Source: CAZTLE01 sp964614415
GTDB lineage: Bacteria > Bacteroidota > Bacteroidia > Flavobacteriales > Flavobacteriaceae
Direction: 5' to 3'
DNA length: 14,542 nucleotides
NCBI GenBank assembly: GCA_964614415.1
Contig: CAZTLE010000102.1
Span: forward strand, 1 to 14,542
In this document: one piece after another, positions 7,301 to 13,223 of the stretch
Position numbering within the stretch: the first letter of the stretch is position 1
Layout: the number at the start of each line of letters is the position of its first letter
Made by a program: the position numbers and the translations under genes
Notes under the pieces: generated by a model
Told to the model about the DNA's origin: nothing
Seen by the model: the letters and a program-made list of their open reading frames with translations, nothing else
Database searches by the model: none

Positions 7301-7934
7301 CCAGGAGATCTTGTCCGTTTGAAGTGTCAAGGATGTTTCCCTGAATGGAGTAGCTAAAACCACCGGAAGTTCCTCCCAAATGATTGGCGTAGTTTCCGTT
7401 GGAAGACCCTGTGTAACCTGCCGGGCCGGTTCCGGGATTGTCTACACCAACAACTCCATATTGTCTTGTATTGGCGTTGGAAGCACAACAGTCGTTGGCA
7501 TCCAGCCAGGTAACAATTTGCTGGGGAGTATCTCCTGCCAGCATTCTTGTCCGGGCATTATTTTGGTTGCTTGCAAGGTACGCAGCCTGTGTATGAATGG
7601 CACCAACGATATTATCCGAATTGGTTGTGCCGTCAGTAATAAGATCACTCAGAAAATCAATTCCTCCTGTAAAATTCACACAGCTACATCCGGCACCTCC
7701 AATTTGTCCGGTGTTTGAGTCGTATGCAACGATGGAGAAGGTATCTCCTTCGTGGTCTCTCGAGGTGTCAGGATCCGTATAGGGTAGTTCTTCCTCTACA
7801 GGGGCGGGGTCATTAATGGCGGTTTCAGAAGTAGTTTTCGAAAAACCACCCACAATAATAAATAGGCTAAGGCTTACTCCGATAAGCGCAAGGGCGCACT
7901 TGAAAATAAGCATTTGTGTAGGCTTGCTGCTCAT
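4305..7934 (-). CDS. T9SS-secreted DUF1028 (Ntn-hydrolase-like) protein with two MAM-like domains
   Basis: This 1209-aa protein has an N-terminal hydrophobic signal segment (about 8-32: MLIFKCALALIGVSLSLFII) and an acidic, proline-rich pro-region. Residues about 65-260 match the DUF1028 family: TFSIVAYDSNTGQIGGAG, AIHTQAAY, RQYGVVGVD, YSIQGNIL, GDNRCASRGNSGRTAF. DUF1028 belongs to the Ntn-hydrolase superfamily; Thr65 could be the nucleophile if Asp64-Thr65 is cleaved (inference). Two MAM-like, concanavalin-type domains follow (about 305-465 and 478-640), each with PY..(D/E)FE, FDYH and ASDMALDN motifs. A beta-helix-like stretch comes next (about 650-740: TRTWNGSNWSPAGVPG, VDGSLIIE), then a longer beta-rich region. 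About 1130-1209 is a type A T9SS sorting domain (LYPNPTRDILNV, INIYDINGRNV, YFMEISTNNGRLTKRIVRL). It lies 99 bp after the 282-aa gene with no hairpin seen between, so co-transcription is likely. No Shine-Dalgarno is evident; M8 is an alternative start. Confidence 0.85.
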   Translation of the reverse strand: MSSKPTQMLIFKCALALIGVSLSLFIIVGGFSKTTSETAINDPAPVEEELPYTDPDTSRDHEGDTFSIVAYDSNTGQIGGAGCSCVNFTGGIDFLSDLITDGTTNSDNIVGAIHTQAAYLASNQNNARTRMLAGDTPQQIVTWLDANDCCASNANTRQYGVVGVDNPGTGPAGYTGSSNGNYANHLGGTSGGFSYSIQGNILDTSNGQDLLDDMEAAFNNASGSLGDKIMAAMQAAKRVGGDNRCASRGNSGRTAFIKLLSPGSNTPTVWTTGNAVSDGIEPIDELQCLYDASNTPPTCSEVITSLPYTMDFEDYVWLKPEANCSPSSSTNSWIRSRFATPTSGTGPSGANEGILYMFVEADQGTNDSAIMESPCIDIPAAMNTYMTFDYHMSGANMGTLDLDVYNGSTWSNIWTQSGDQGASWLGTVVDLSAYAGTQIKLRFDGTTGAGTASDMALDNIVISNTPPPAVTCGTTVSTFPYSESFEGGVGTWTQASGDDGDWRPFTGSTPSPNTGPSSANDGSDYIYTEASTNGTPMEIGSNATAILEGPCFDFTGASAATFTFDYHSWGADTGSIALQVAEFEGIWKTEWSISGVNNNAWVPTSVDLSSYAGSTVLLRFVGTTGGGFASDMALDNLNMAVTPAVACSGTTRTWNGSNWSPAGVPGANDPIIIDGPYNTGTDGDLTVCSVVINTGNTMTIAAGGFLSVDNEITVDGSLIIEHTGSLVQTDNDASVTNNGTINVNITTPVLQTRDFMVMGSPMSADTREGVYNSAFLVLEHTPANFIPHPLVPAGGTNFADDNGDFWTQFATGPINIGEGYIVRPQSSYTDPANTTYNFTHSQGTLNNGNVNRTIVYNGAASNPDGTPNVLSNPYASPISADDLINGNSLINEVYFWEHLTPPSSTIPGANGYNFSMDDISMYNLSGGTEAANDPGISTRPNGIISTGQGFGIKAFGAGTVTFTNDMRRTSGNNTLRNSETTDMDRLWLRVTSTEYELRGNTMIAFSELGTQGIDPGYDSERVATFISLFSHLEDGSHQLGIQTREAFNEETKISLGFASQVDINTEYEITLEDIEGVNLSDATVYLFDNELNITTNLNEQGYVFRSNKGAFAQRFTLSFEREVLNIDENVLVDAILYPNPTRDILNVKVPAGVAIQQINIYDINGRNVKALRLEGEESYQLDLSALESSVYFMEISTNNGRLTKRIVRL

Positions 7935-8033
7935 AATTTTTTTGAGGTTTGGTTTGGACTTTTATTTTAGATTCTTGACTCAACAAGGTCGATAGGGCGA
8001 TGGTTAGGTTAAAAATGTTTTTGAGTTAGACTA

Positions 8034-8882
8034 TTAGTTTTGATTCACAAGGGTGATGGTCATGACACCATACTGGGCATCGTTTACGCCATTGGCACCG
8101 GTATATCCACTGGTATCCTTTCCGAACCAACTTACATTGTTACTGTTATTGCCACTTCCCTGAAACCATTCACGTCCTCTTACTTTAAAGGTATAGGTGT
8201 TGTTGGCATCAAGATCGACATTATAGACAATGGTAGCTGCCTGGCCAAGGAAATTATAGTTAGAACCGTTAATTCGTTTGGATGAAGACGTTACGTATTG
8301 CTCCGACACTTTTGTGAACGTTCCCGAATTGTTAGTATCCATCCAAAGGCTAACCGATCCCTGGGCGGCTCCGTCGGAACTTGTCAACAGGTTTTCACCT
8401 GCCGTCATATACGCTCTTGTGATTATTTGGTAGGTTCCCGAAAAGGGTACCGTAAGCACGCCTGAGTTCAGTCCGGTAATGTCAACATAGTTGGTCGAAT
8501 AACAATCACATGGGTTTTTAACAGCACGTACTTCAGCTGTTTGCTTGTAGTGGAGGGAATACCCTTCGTTAAAGAGCCTTCTCCATAAGCTACCATCAAA
8601 GTAGTAGAATCCGGGTTCCACCATGGTTGAACCAGAGCCTGTTTTTGTGGTATTATATACGAATAGCCCGGTAGTAGGAGATGTGACTGTGGTGTTGTCA
8701 TTCGTACCCGTAAGATTTACCCGGGGAACCAGGATTCCCTTATCGGTACTGCGTACTTCAAAAATGGCTCCCGTGGCTATAGCACCACCACCGGTATTCA
8801 CGCCCACCTGTGCTAAAGAATCCTGAACGAATCCGCACACCAGGGCAATAGTCAAAAAATATAGTAGGTATGTTCTTTTCAT
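8034..8882 (-). CDS. Secreted QVGVNT protein, third tandem paralogue (282 aa)
   Basis: The signal peptide MKRTYLLYFLTIALVCGFV..SLA is cut before Gln25, giving mature QVGVNTGGG. The head module follows (FEVRSTDKG, LVPRVNLTGTND, GLFVYNTTKTG, PGFYYFDGSLWRRLFN). The C-terminal half (about 125-282) matches that of the two genes upstream: SGTYQIITRAYMTAG, SVSLWMDTNNSGTFTK, SSSKRING, IVYNVDLDANNTYTFKVRGREW and the terminal strand GVMTITLVNQN. The alternating beta pattern resembles C1q/TNF-type jelly rolls, which trimerise; that fold is inference. It has a CDC pair (KNPCDCYS) that the other two lack. It is closest to the 274-aa paralogue, sharing the SVSLWMDTNNSGTFTK stretch. It starts 12 bp after the stop of the 275-aa gene, so it is in the same operon. 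There is no sorting domain or anchor. Confidence 0.83.
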   Translation of the reverse strand: MKRTYLLYFLTIALVCGFVQDSLAQVGVNTGGGAIATGAIFEVRSTDKGILVPRVNLTGTNDNTTVTSPTTGLFVYNTTKTGSGSTMVEPGFYYFDGSLWRRLFNEGYSLHYKQTAEVRAVKNPCDCYSTNYVDITGLNSGVLTVPFSGTYQIITRAYMTAGENLLTSSDGAAQGSVSLWMDTNNSGTFTKVSEQYVTSSSKRINGSNYNFLGQAATIVYNVDLDANNTYTFKVRGREWFQGSGNNSNNVSWFGKDTSGYTGANGVNDAQYGVMTITLVNQN

Positions 8883-8894
8883 GACTGTACGCTT

Positions 8895-9722
8895 TTAAAA
8901 TTGTCTTACTAAGGTGATGGTCATAACACTTCGATGGGCGTCGTCTCTTCCACCACCGCCTTGGTTTCCATTGTAGAGATCACTGTCTATTCCCCAGAAT
9001 CCGTATCCGTTAGAGCCTCCAAAGGAGTTGTAGGTATTACGCTCATCCCATTCGCGAGCCCTCACTCTAAAGTTATACGAGGTTCCTGCCTCCAGGTCGA
9101 CATTGTGAATTAGGATACTATTTCTTCCTAAAGCGTGAAAGGCTCCGGTACTATTGATTCGTTTGGACGTTGAGGTGAGCCACATTTCGGCCACTTTAAC
9201 GGCATCAATTTCCAGCCAAATGGAACTGGTACCCACACCTGGGTTTGTACTACTGTTTTTAAGTCCGGCACAGTAAGAGCCGTTAACGATCACCTGATAA
9301 GTCCCGCTAACCGTTGGAGTAATGGTCTGGTTAAGACCGGTAAGGGTATATGTTGTGGACTGGTTCGCTGCTTTAACCGAGGCTGTCTGTTGAAACTGCT
9401 CGGAGTAACCGCGATTATAGATGCGTATCCATTCACTGCCGTCCCAAAAGTACATTCCGGGCCGAACGCGGTCATTTCCGGAGCCGGCTGTGGCTGTGTT
9501 GTACACCCAAAGACCTTCTACCTGGGCGGGATCGATGGTCGAATTGTCCGCTCGAGATGTAAGGGCCACTCTTGGGATGAGTAACCCGTGATTGCTGCTT
9601 TCCATCTGAAAGATCGCTCCGTCCTCCAGGGACTCTGTTCCAATCGCCACCTGGGCATTCAGATCCATGCTACCAAATAGCAGGCCCGAAATCAATGTCG
9701 TATAAAGTAATGTTCTTTTCAT
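8895..9722 (-). CDS. Secreted QVAIGT protein, second tandem paralogue (275 aa)
   Basis: The frame is open to 9869, but that extension overlaps the upstream gene and lacks a signal peptide. The ATG at 9722 gives MKRTLLYTTLISGLLFGSMDLNA with cleavage before Gln24, matching the paralogues. The head module has QVAIGTESL, FQMESSNHG, LIPRVALTSRAD, LWVYNTATAGSG and PGMYFWDGSEWIRIYN. The C-terminal half has SGTYQVIVNGSYCAG, SSIWLEIDAVKVAEMWLTSTSKRINS, LIHNVDLEAGTSYNFRVRAREW and SVMTITLVRQF. It is the most divergent of the three, lacking the MDTNNSGTF insertion and having a glycine/asparagine-rich loop (GGSNGYGFWG, NGNQGGGGRDD). It starts 23 bp after the stop of the 274-aa gene. Function unknown; predicted exported. 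Confidence 0.82.
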   Translation of the reverse strand: MKRTLLYTTLISGLLFGSMDLNAQVAIGTESLEDGAIFQMESSNHGLLIPRVALTSRADNSTIDPAQVEGLWVYNTATAGSGNDRVRPGMYFWDGSEWIRIYNRGYSEQFQQTASVKAANQSTTYTLTGLNQTITPTVSGTYQVIVNGSYCAGLKNSSTNPGVGTSSIWLEIDAVKVAEMWLTSTSKRINSTGAFHALGRNSILIHNVDLEAGTSYNFRVRAREWDERNTYNSFGGSNGYGFWGIDSDLYNGNQGGGGRDDAHRSVMTITLVRQF

Positions 9723-9745
9723 GTCGTAGGCGTTAAATTTGGAGC

Positions 9746-10570
9746 TTATTGTTGTCTTACCAGCGTGAAGGTCATGATTCCTCGCTGGGCATCGTTGATC
9801 GAGCTGGCACCAATATAACCATTGGTGTCGCGACCAAAGACGCCTATGTTGGTGTTGTTTCGGTCCCATTCTCTTCCCTGTACTTTAAATCGGTACGTAT
9901 TCATAACGTCAAGGGTGACATTGTAAATGATGGTAGTTGCGTGCGCCAGCGTATCAAAATCTCTTGAACTATTCACCCTTTTGGATGATGCTGTTACAAA
10001 TGCTTCTTCCAGTTTTGTGAAGGTCCCGGAGTTATTGGTGTCCATCCACAAGCTAACGGAGCCTATAGAGGCGCCATCATAATTATTGATATAGCTGCCG
10101 GCCGAATAATAGGCACGAACGATTAACTGGTAGTCACCGCTAAAAGGAATGTTCATGTTACCCGTGTCCATTCCGGGTAGATCCACATATACCGAAGAAC
10201 TTGAATTGGCGCTCACCTGGCTACTTTGATCGTAAATAAGCGAGTATCCCTGGTTGTAAACCCGTCTCCACTGAGCACCACTCCAATAATAGAAACCGGG
10301 TGTTACTTGCAGCGGCAGAACACCGGCAGTAACAGTGTTGTAGACCAACAGGCCTGTGGTAACATCAGGAGTGATGGTAGTGTTGTCATCCGTTCCGGTG
10401 AGCTCTACCCGTGGAATTAGAAATCCTTTGTTGGAACTGGTAATGTCAAGAAGCGCTCCCGACGCAGGCGAGGTCGTATTGATTCCAACCTGCTGTGCGT
10501 TGGTTGTACCGAAGTGTAGGCATACAGCGCAAAAAACGAGACATACCTTACGTATGTAATCGACTTTCAT
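9746..10570 (-). CDS. Secreted QVGINT protein, first tandem paralogue (274 aa)
   Basis: The signal peptide MKVDYIRKVCLVFCAVCLHFGTTNA gives mature QQVGINTTSP. The head module is a clear example of the family: LLDITSSNKG, LIPRVELTGTDD, GLLVYNTVTAG, PGFYYWSGAQWRRVYN. The C-terminal half has SGDYQLIVRAYYSAG, GSVSLWMDTNNSGTFTK, ASSKRVNSS, IIYNVTLDVMNTYRFKVQGREW and GIMTFTLVRQQ, homologous to the next two genes and proposed to be a jelly-roll (inference). It is the first gene of the operon 10570-8034 and probably to 4305. The leader carries a TAGTATTG box and the shared 31-bp element. The mature protein has no cysteine-rich or catalytic signature, so a structural or adhesive role is more likely than enzymatic. 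Confidence 0.84.
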   Translation of the reverse strand: MKVDYIRKVCLVFCAVCLHFGTTNAQQVGINTTSPASGALLDITSSNKGFLIPRVELTGTDDNTTITPDVTTGLLVYNTVTAGVLPLQVTPGFYYWSGAQWRRVYNQGYSLIYDQSSQVSANSSSSVYVDLPGMDTGNMNIPFSGDYQLIVRAYYSAGSYINNYDGASIGSVSLWMDTNNSGTFTKLEEAFVTASSKRVNSSRDFDTLAHATTIIYNVTLDVMNTYRFKVQGREWDRNNTNIGVFGRDTNGYIGASSINDAQRGIMTFTLVRQQ

Positions 10571-10598
10571 GATAGTGGGCGTTAATAGGTTGACATAG

Positions 10599-10606
10599 CA
10601 ATACTA
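10599..10606 (-). promoter_or_regulatory. Candidate -7 box for the three-paralogue operon
   Basis: On the minus strand this reads TAGTATTG, one mismatch from TAnnTTTG, 28 bp before the ATG at 10570, the same distance as at the 763-aa gene. The 31-bp element lies 21 bp upstream, ten or eleven bp farther than at the other two promoters, close to one helical turn. Confidence 0.5.
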
Positions 10607-10627
10607 CTAAATAACGCCTTTATAACC

Positions 10628-10658
10628 CGTTGAAAATCAATTTTTTTCGATGAAATGC
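10628..10658 (-). promoter_or_regulatory. Shared 31-bp upstream element, copy 3 (paralogue operon)
   Basis: On the + strand this starts CGTTGAAAATCAATTTTT and ends TCGATGAAATGC, in ungapped register with copies 1 and 2. The strongest conservation is CGATGAAA(T/A)GC at the distal end, the CAA in the middle and CG at the proximal end. It lies 57 bp before the start codon and just past the terminator of the 732-aa gene. Confidence 0.6.
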
Positions 10659-10681
10659 ATAAAAAATCGTCAAAAATAAGA

Positions 10682-10716
10682 AAAGCCCTACAAAATTAAC
10701 ACATTTGAAGGGCTTT
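10682..10716 (-). terminator. Likely terminator of the 732-aa gene
   Basis: AAAGCCCT (10682-10689) pairs with AGGGCTTT (10709-10716) around a 19-nt AT-rich loop. On the minus strand it is followed by TTTTCTTATTTTT. It lies 40 bp past the stop at 10757. The loop is longer than usual, which lowers confidence. Confidence 0.6.
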
Positions 10717-10756
10717 AAGATAAAAGTAACTGTATGTATAGCGGTATTAGTGGATT

Positions 10757-12955
10757 TTAGGGTTGTTGTGAGCTGTTTATTGTAGGCTTAGGACCCGTTT
10801 TTTCTTCCTGAACATTGGTCTCTACACCTTCTGTCGGCGTAATCGCGCCCGGAGCATCCGGGAAGCGTAATTCGCTGTATTTCACTGATTCTGCTGCAGT
10901 TCTACCCATATCATCTTTGCGATTGGCAACGATATGCCAGCTGAATGCAACATTGGAATTTCCGTTCTGAAGCTCCTTAACAGTAAAGCCATTGGCCGTT
11001 TTATTGGTCACGTAAACCCCGTTACAATCACCTTCCAGTTGAATGAATACCTTCAATGGATGGTTGGAGTTTACAACGATGTTCTTCGTGAAGATCGGAT
11101 CGATCGATATTGTAGCGGTACCGTTTACAAGTTGTCCGGTTCCGTAGTCTTCCAATAGGACCTCCGGAGCTTCGGGTGCAAACATCACTTTAGGGCTGTC
11201 TGATGAAGCCGCTCCTTCAACGATAGTAGAAACAGTTCCGTTACCTATGATCTTGTAATTGGTGCCGTTGAAACGGGCTCCCGCATACGCATAGGAAGAA
11301 TTGGAATTGGATCCGCCACTGTAGAAGTAGCCTCCGTAATACATAGTTCCTGATCCCAGAGGCGTTATCGCACTGGAGTTGTATCCAGCCAACTGAGCAC
11401 GTGGATCCCGGGAATCGGGGTCTATGGCGATTCCGGTGTAATTGGTTTGATAACGGGCAGCTTCAATGGACGAATTACTCGTGATAGGACCTTCTGTAAG
11501 GGCGTATACGGCCAAATCGGTAGCATTTGTATTCACCCCTACATTAAGGACCTGGGTTGACGATATGGATGTAGTACTTCCGGACACGGCTCTAATTCCC
11601 ATGTTAGAAGTACTAGTGGGTTGCTGATCGGATACTGCAAGAACTCCGTTTGCCATATTAGCACCGGTTCCCCAGCCAATGATTCCTCCGATGAGGAAGG
11701 CACTACCTGTGAATGCCGTTGTTCCATAGATACCGTGGTTGTTGCTGGACGTACCGAATATTCCGAGTCCCGTACCTGTGTCTGAACCGTACAATGCAGC
11801 TCCTCCCGAACTTGATGTTTCGGAGATGAGCCCGAAGGTTTGTCCCCAGTCTCCCACACGAACAGCAGCGTTCGTATATGGAGCGGCGCCGAACCCTACG
11901 TTACCGGCAGAAAGAACTCGCATTCTTTCGGAGTCGTTCGTGCGGATCACAAAGTCGGTTGCATCGGTGGTTCCCAGGAAATTGGTACCCGGATTGGTAC
12001 CCGCATTTCCTTCCAGGGACCAGTCGCGTCCTCCGGTTCCACCCATGGCTATCCATCGGGAGCCGTCCCAGTAGTAAAAACCGGGCAGTACTTCTGTGCT
12101 TCCGCTACTGGAGTTGGCGGTGTTATACACAAGAAGTCCTGGAGCCGGACTGGAAACAGGCGATGCGGAGTTGGTAGCGGTAAGGGCGACCCTGTTAATG
12201 AGGATACCGCGGTCGGTATCGGCCATTTCCAATTGGGCGCTATTGTTAGGGGCACCTGTACCGATACCTATATTGTCATTGGCGCCATCAACAAAGAAGG
12301 CGTTGGCGTTGTTGTCCGATTCGATGCGGGTGTTAACGTCGGCTCCGCCATCATTAATACGAAGCTCGTCGTCACTCCCCTCAAAGAGTTCGATGAATTC
12401 ACGGCCACCGGCCGTCAAATTGAGTCGGTCACCACTGCTTCGCCACATTCCGGTATTGGTGTCGGAATTAAACGAGTATGTAGGAAGGCCGTTTGAACCG
12501 TCCTCGTTGGCGTGGAGACGCTGGTCGACCGATACGGTAAGGGCTTCGGTGTTGTTAGTACCTATAATGAACTCCTGACCGTCTGTGGTTCCGAGGAAAT
12601 CCTGTCCGGTGCCGATTCCCGGTGTAGTACCGGCATCACCGTCTTTTTTCCAGAATTTTCCGTTTCCTACGGGCACCCATTGGCTTCCGCTCCAATAGAA
12701 GAAACCTATTCCGGTAGAGGAGTTAGTGTTGTAAACCAAAAGACTTTCGGTTCCACCACCCGTAATGGGCGCGAGAGTGTTTACATTTGCAATGTCGACT
12801 CTGGGAACCAGGAGTCCTTTGTCTGTGCTTTCAATGTCCAGCATGGAACCTGAAGCGGGGGAAGTGGTATTGATTCCAACCTGGGCCAATAGAGGTGTGG
12901 TTGTTATTAGAATAGAAACCACAACTATGTACTTTAAGAGTAGTGTTGATTTCAT
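10757..12955 (-). CDS. Large secreted fibre-like QVGINT protein, about 732 aa
   Basis: The frame is open to 13018, but that start falls inside the shared regulatory element. The ATG at 12955 gives a standard signal peptide (MKSTLLLKYIVVVSILITTT..LLA) and mature QVGINTTSP from Gln25. As in the 763-aa protein, there are two head modules. The first has MLDIESTDKG, LVPRVDIANV and FFYWSGSQWVPVG; the second, at about 225-305, has IGIGTGAPNNSAQLEM, LINRVALTAT and GFYYWDGSRWIAMGG. Each is followed by a GNAGT..NFLGTTD..RTNDSERMR-type linker. A TNTGMWRSSGDRLNLTAGG segment lies between them. A glycine/serine-rich shaft leads to the conserved C-terminal domain at about 589-679 (MFAPEAPEVLLEDYG, VFIQLEGDCNGVYV, FTVKELQNGNSNVAFSW) and a polar tail. 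It has no sorting domain or anchor. It is its own transcription unit. Confidence 0.82.
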   Translation of the reverse strand: MKSTLLLKYIVVVSILITTTPLLAQVGINTTSPASGSMLDIESTDKGLLVPRVDIANVNTLAPITGGGTESLLVYNTNSSTGIGFFYWSGSQWVPVGNGKFWKKDGDAGTTPGIGTGQDFLGTTDGQEFIIGTNNTEALTVSVDQRLHANEDGSNGLPTYSFNSDTNTGMWRSSGDRLNLTAGGREFIELFEGSDDELRINDGGADVNTRIESDNNANAFFVDGANDNIGIGTGAPNNSAQLEMADTDRGILINRVALTATNSASPVSSPAPGLLVYNTANSSSGSTEVLPGFYYWDGSRWIAMGGTGGRDWSLEGNAGTNPGTNFLGTTDATDFVIRTNDSERMRVLSAGNVGFGAAPYTNAAVRVGDWGQTFGLISETSSSGGAALYGSDTGTGLGIFGTSSNNHGIYGTTAFTGSAFLIGGIIGWGTGANMANGVLAVSDQQPTSTSNMGIRAVSGSTTSISSTQVLNVGVNTNATDLAVYALTEGPITSNSSIEAARYQTNYTGIAIDPDSRDPRAQLAGYNSSAITPLGSGTMYYGGYFYSGGSNSNSSYAYAGARFNGTNYKIIGNGTVSTIVEGAASSDSPKVMFAPEAPEVLLEDYGTGQLVNGTATISIDPIFTKNIVVNSNHPLKVFIQLEGDCNGVYVTNKTANGFTVKELQNGNSNVAFSWHIVANRKDDMGRTAAESVKYSELRFPDAPGAITPTEGVETNVQEEKTGPKPTINSSQQP

Positions 12956-12987
12956 AGGCCTGGGCATTATTTGGGGTTGTAATAGAA

Positions 12988-12995
12988 CAATTTTA
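12988..12995 (-). promoter_or_regulatory. Candidate -7 box for the 732-aa gene
   Basis: On the minus strand this reads TAAAATTG, one mismatch from TAnnTTTG, 32 bp before the ATG at 12955. The shared 31-bp element starts 10 bp upstream. Confidence 0.45.
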
Positions 12996-12998
12996 GAG

Positions 12999-13036
12999 AT
13001 TTCATCGATTAAAAACAATTATTATCGATGAAATGC
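12999..13036 (-). promoter_or_regulatory. Shared upstream element, copy 1, within a perfect inverted repeat (732-aa gene)
   Basis: Positions 13006-13036 are the 31-bp element (starts CGATTAAAAACAATTATT, ends ATCGATGAAATGC). At this copy alone the proximal end is extended to ATTTCATCGAT (12999-13009), which is exactly reverse-complementary to ATCGATGAAAT (13024-13034), giving 11-bp arms with a 14-bp spacer. It lies just upstream of the -7 box. A dimeric or tandem-binding regulator is inferred. Confidence 0.6.
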
Positions 13037-13223
13037 TTCTATTTTTAACATTTGTAGGACAATATTTACTAAAAAGCTAAAAACTTAGTGTTTCAATATT
13101 TAAAATGTTAAAATTTTGAATAATTCTTACGAGATTATCTTGATTAATTAACAAGTAAGCAGTAAATAATCTAATTTTTTGATTGAATATTCTAAACCTG
13201 AAACGTTACATCACTTTTTGCCT

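Noticed and set aside
9723..9869. An N-terminal extension of 49 residues on the 275-aa protein
   Set aside because: The extension overlaps the upstream 274-aa gene and is not signal-peptide-like, while the internal ATG at 9722 gives a signal peptide matching the paralogues.
11840..12496. A 218-residue plus-strand open frame antisense to the 732-aa gene
   Set aside because: It is a shadow of the Gly/Thr/Asn-rich coding strand with no domain, promoter or signal of its own.
1798..12955. Prophage or tailocin remnant, because of the tail-fibre-like large proteins
   Set aside because: No capsid, sheath, baseplate, integrase, lysis or packaging genes are present. Every gene in the block has a Sec signal peptide, which phage fibre genes lack, and the regulatory layout is that of host surface proteins.
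12956..13018. An upstream start at 13018 for the 732-aa protein
   Set aside because: It would place the coding start inside the shared regulatory element and put 21 polar residues ahead of an otherwise normal signal peptide.
13179..13223. TTG start for the ACC deaminase family gene
   Set aside because: The added 15 residues are not family-like, and the ATG at 13224 gives a normal length. A TTG start cannot be excluded, but nothing supports it.
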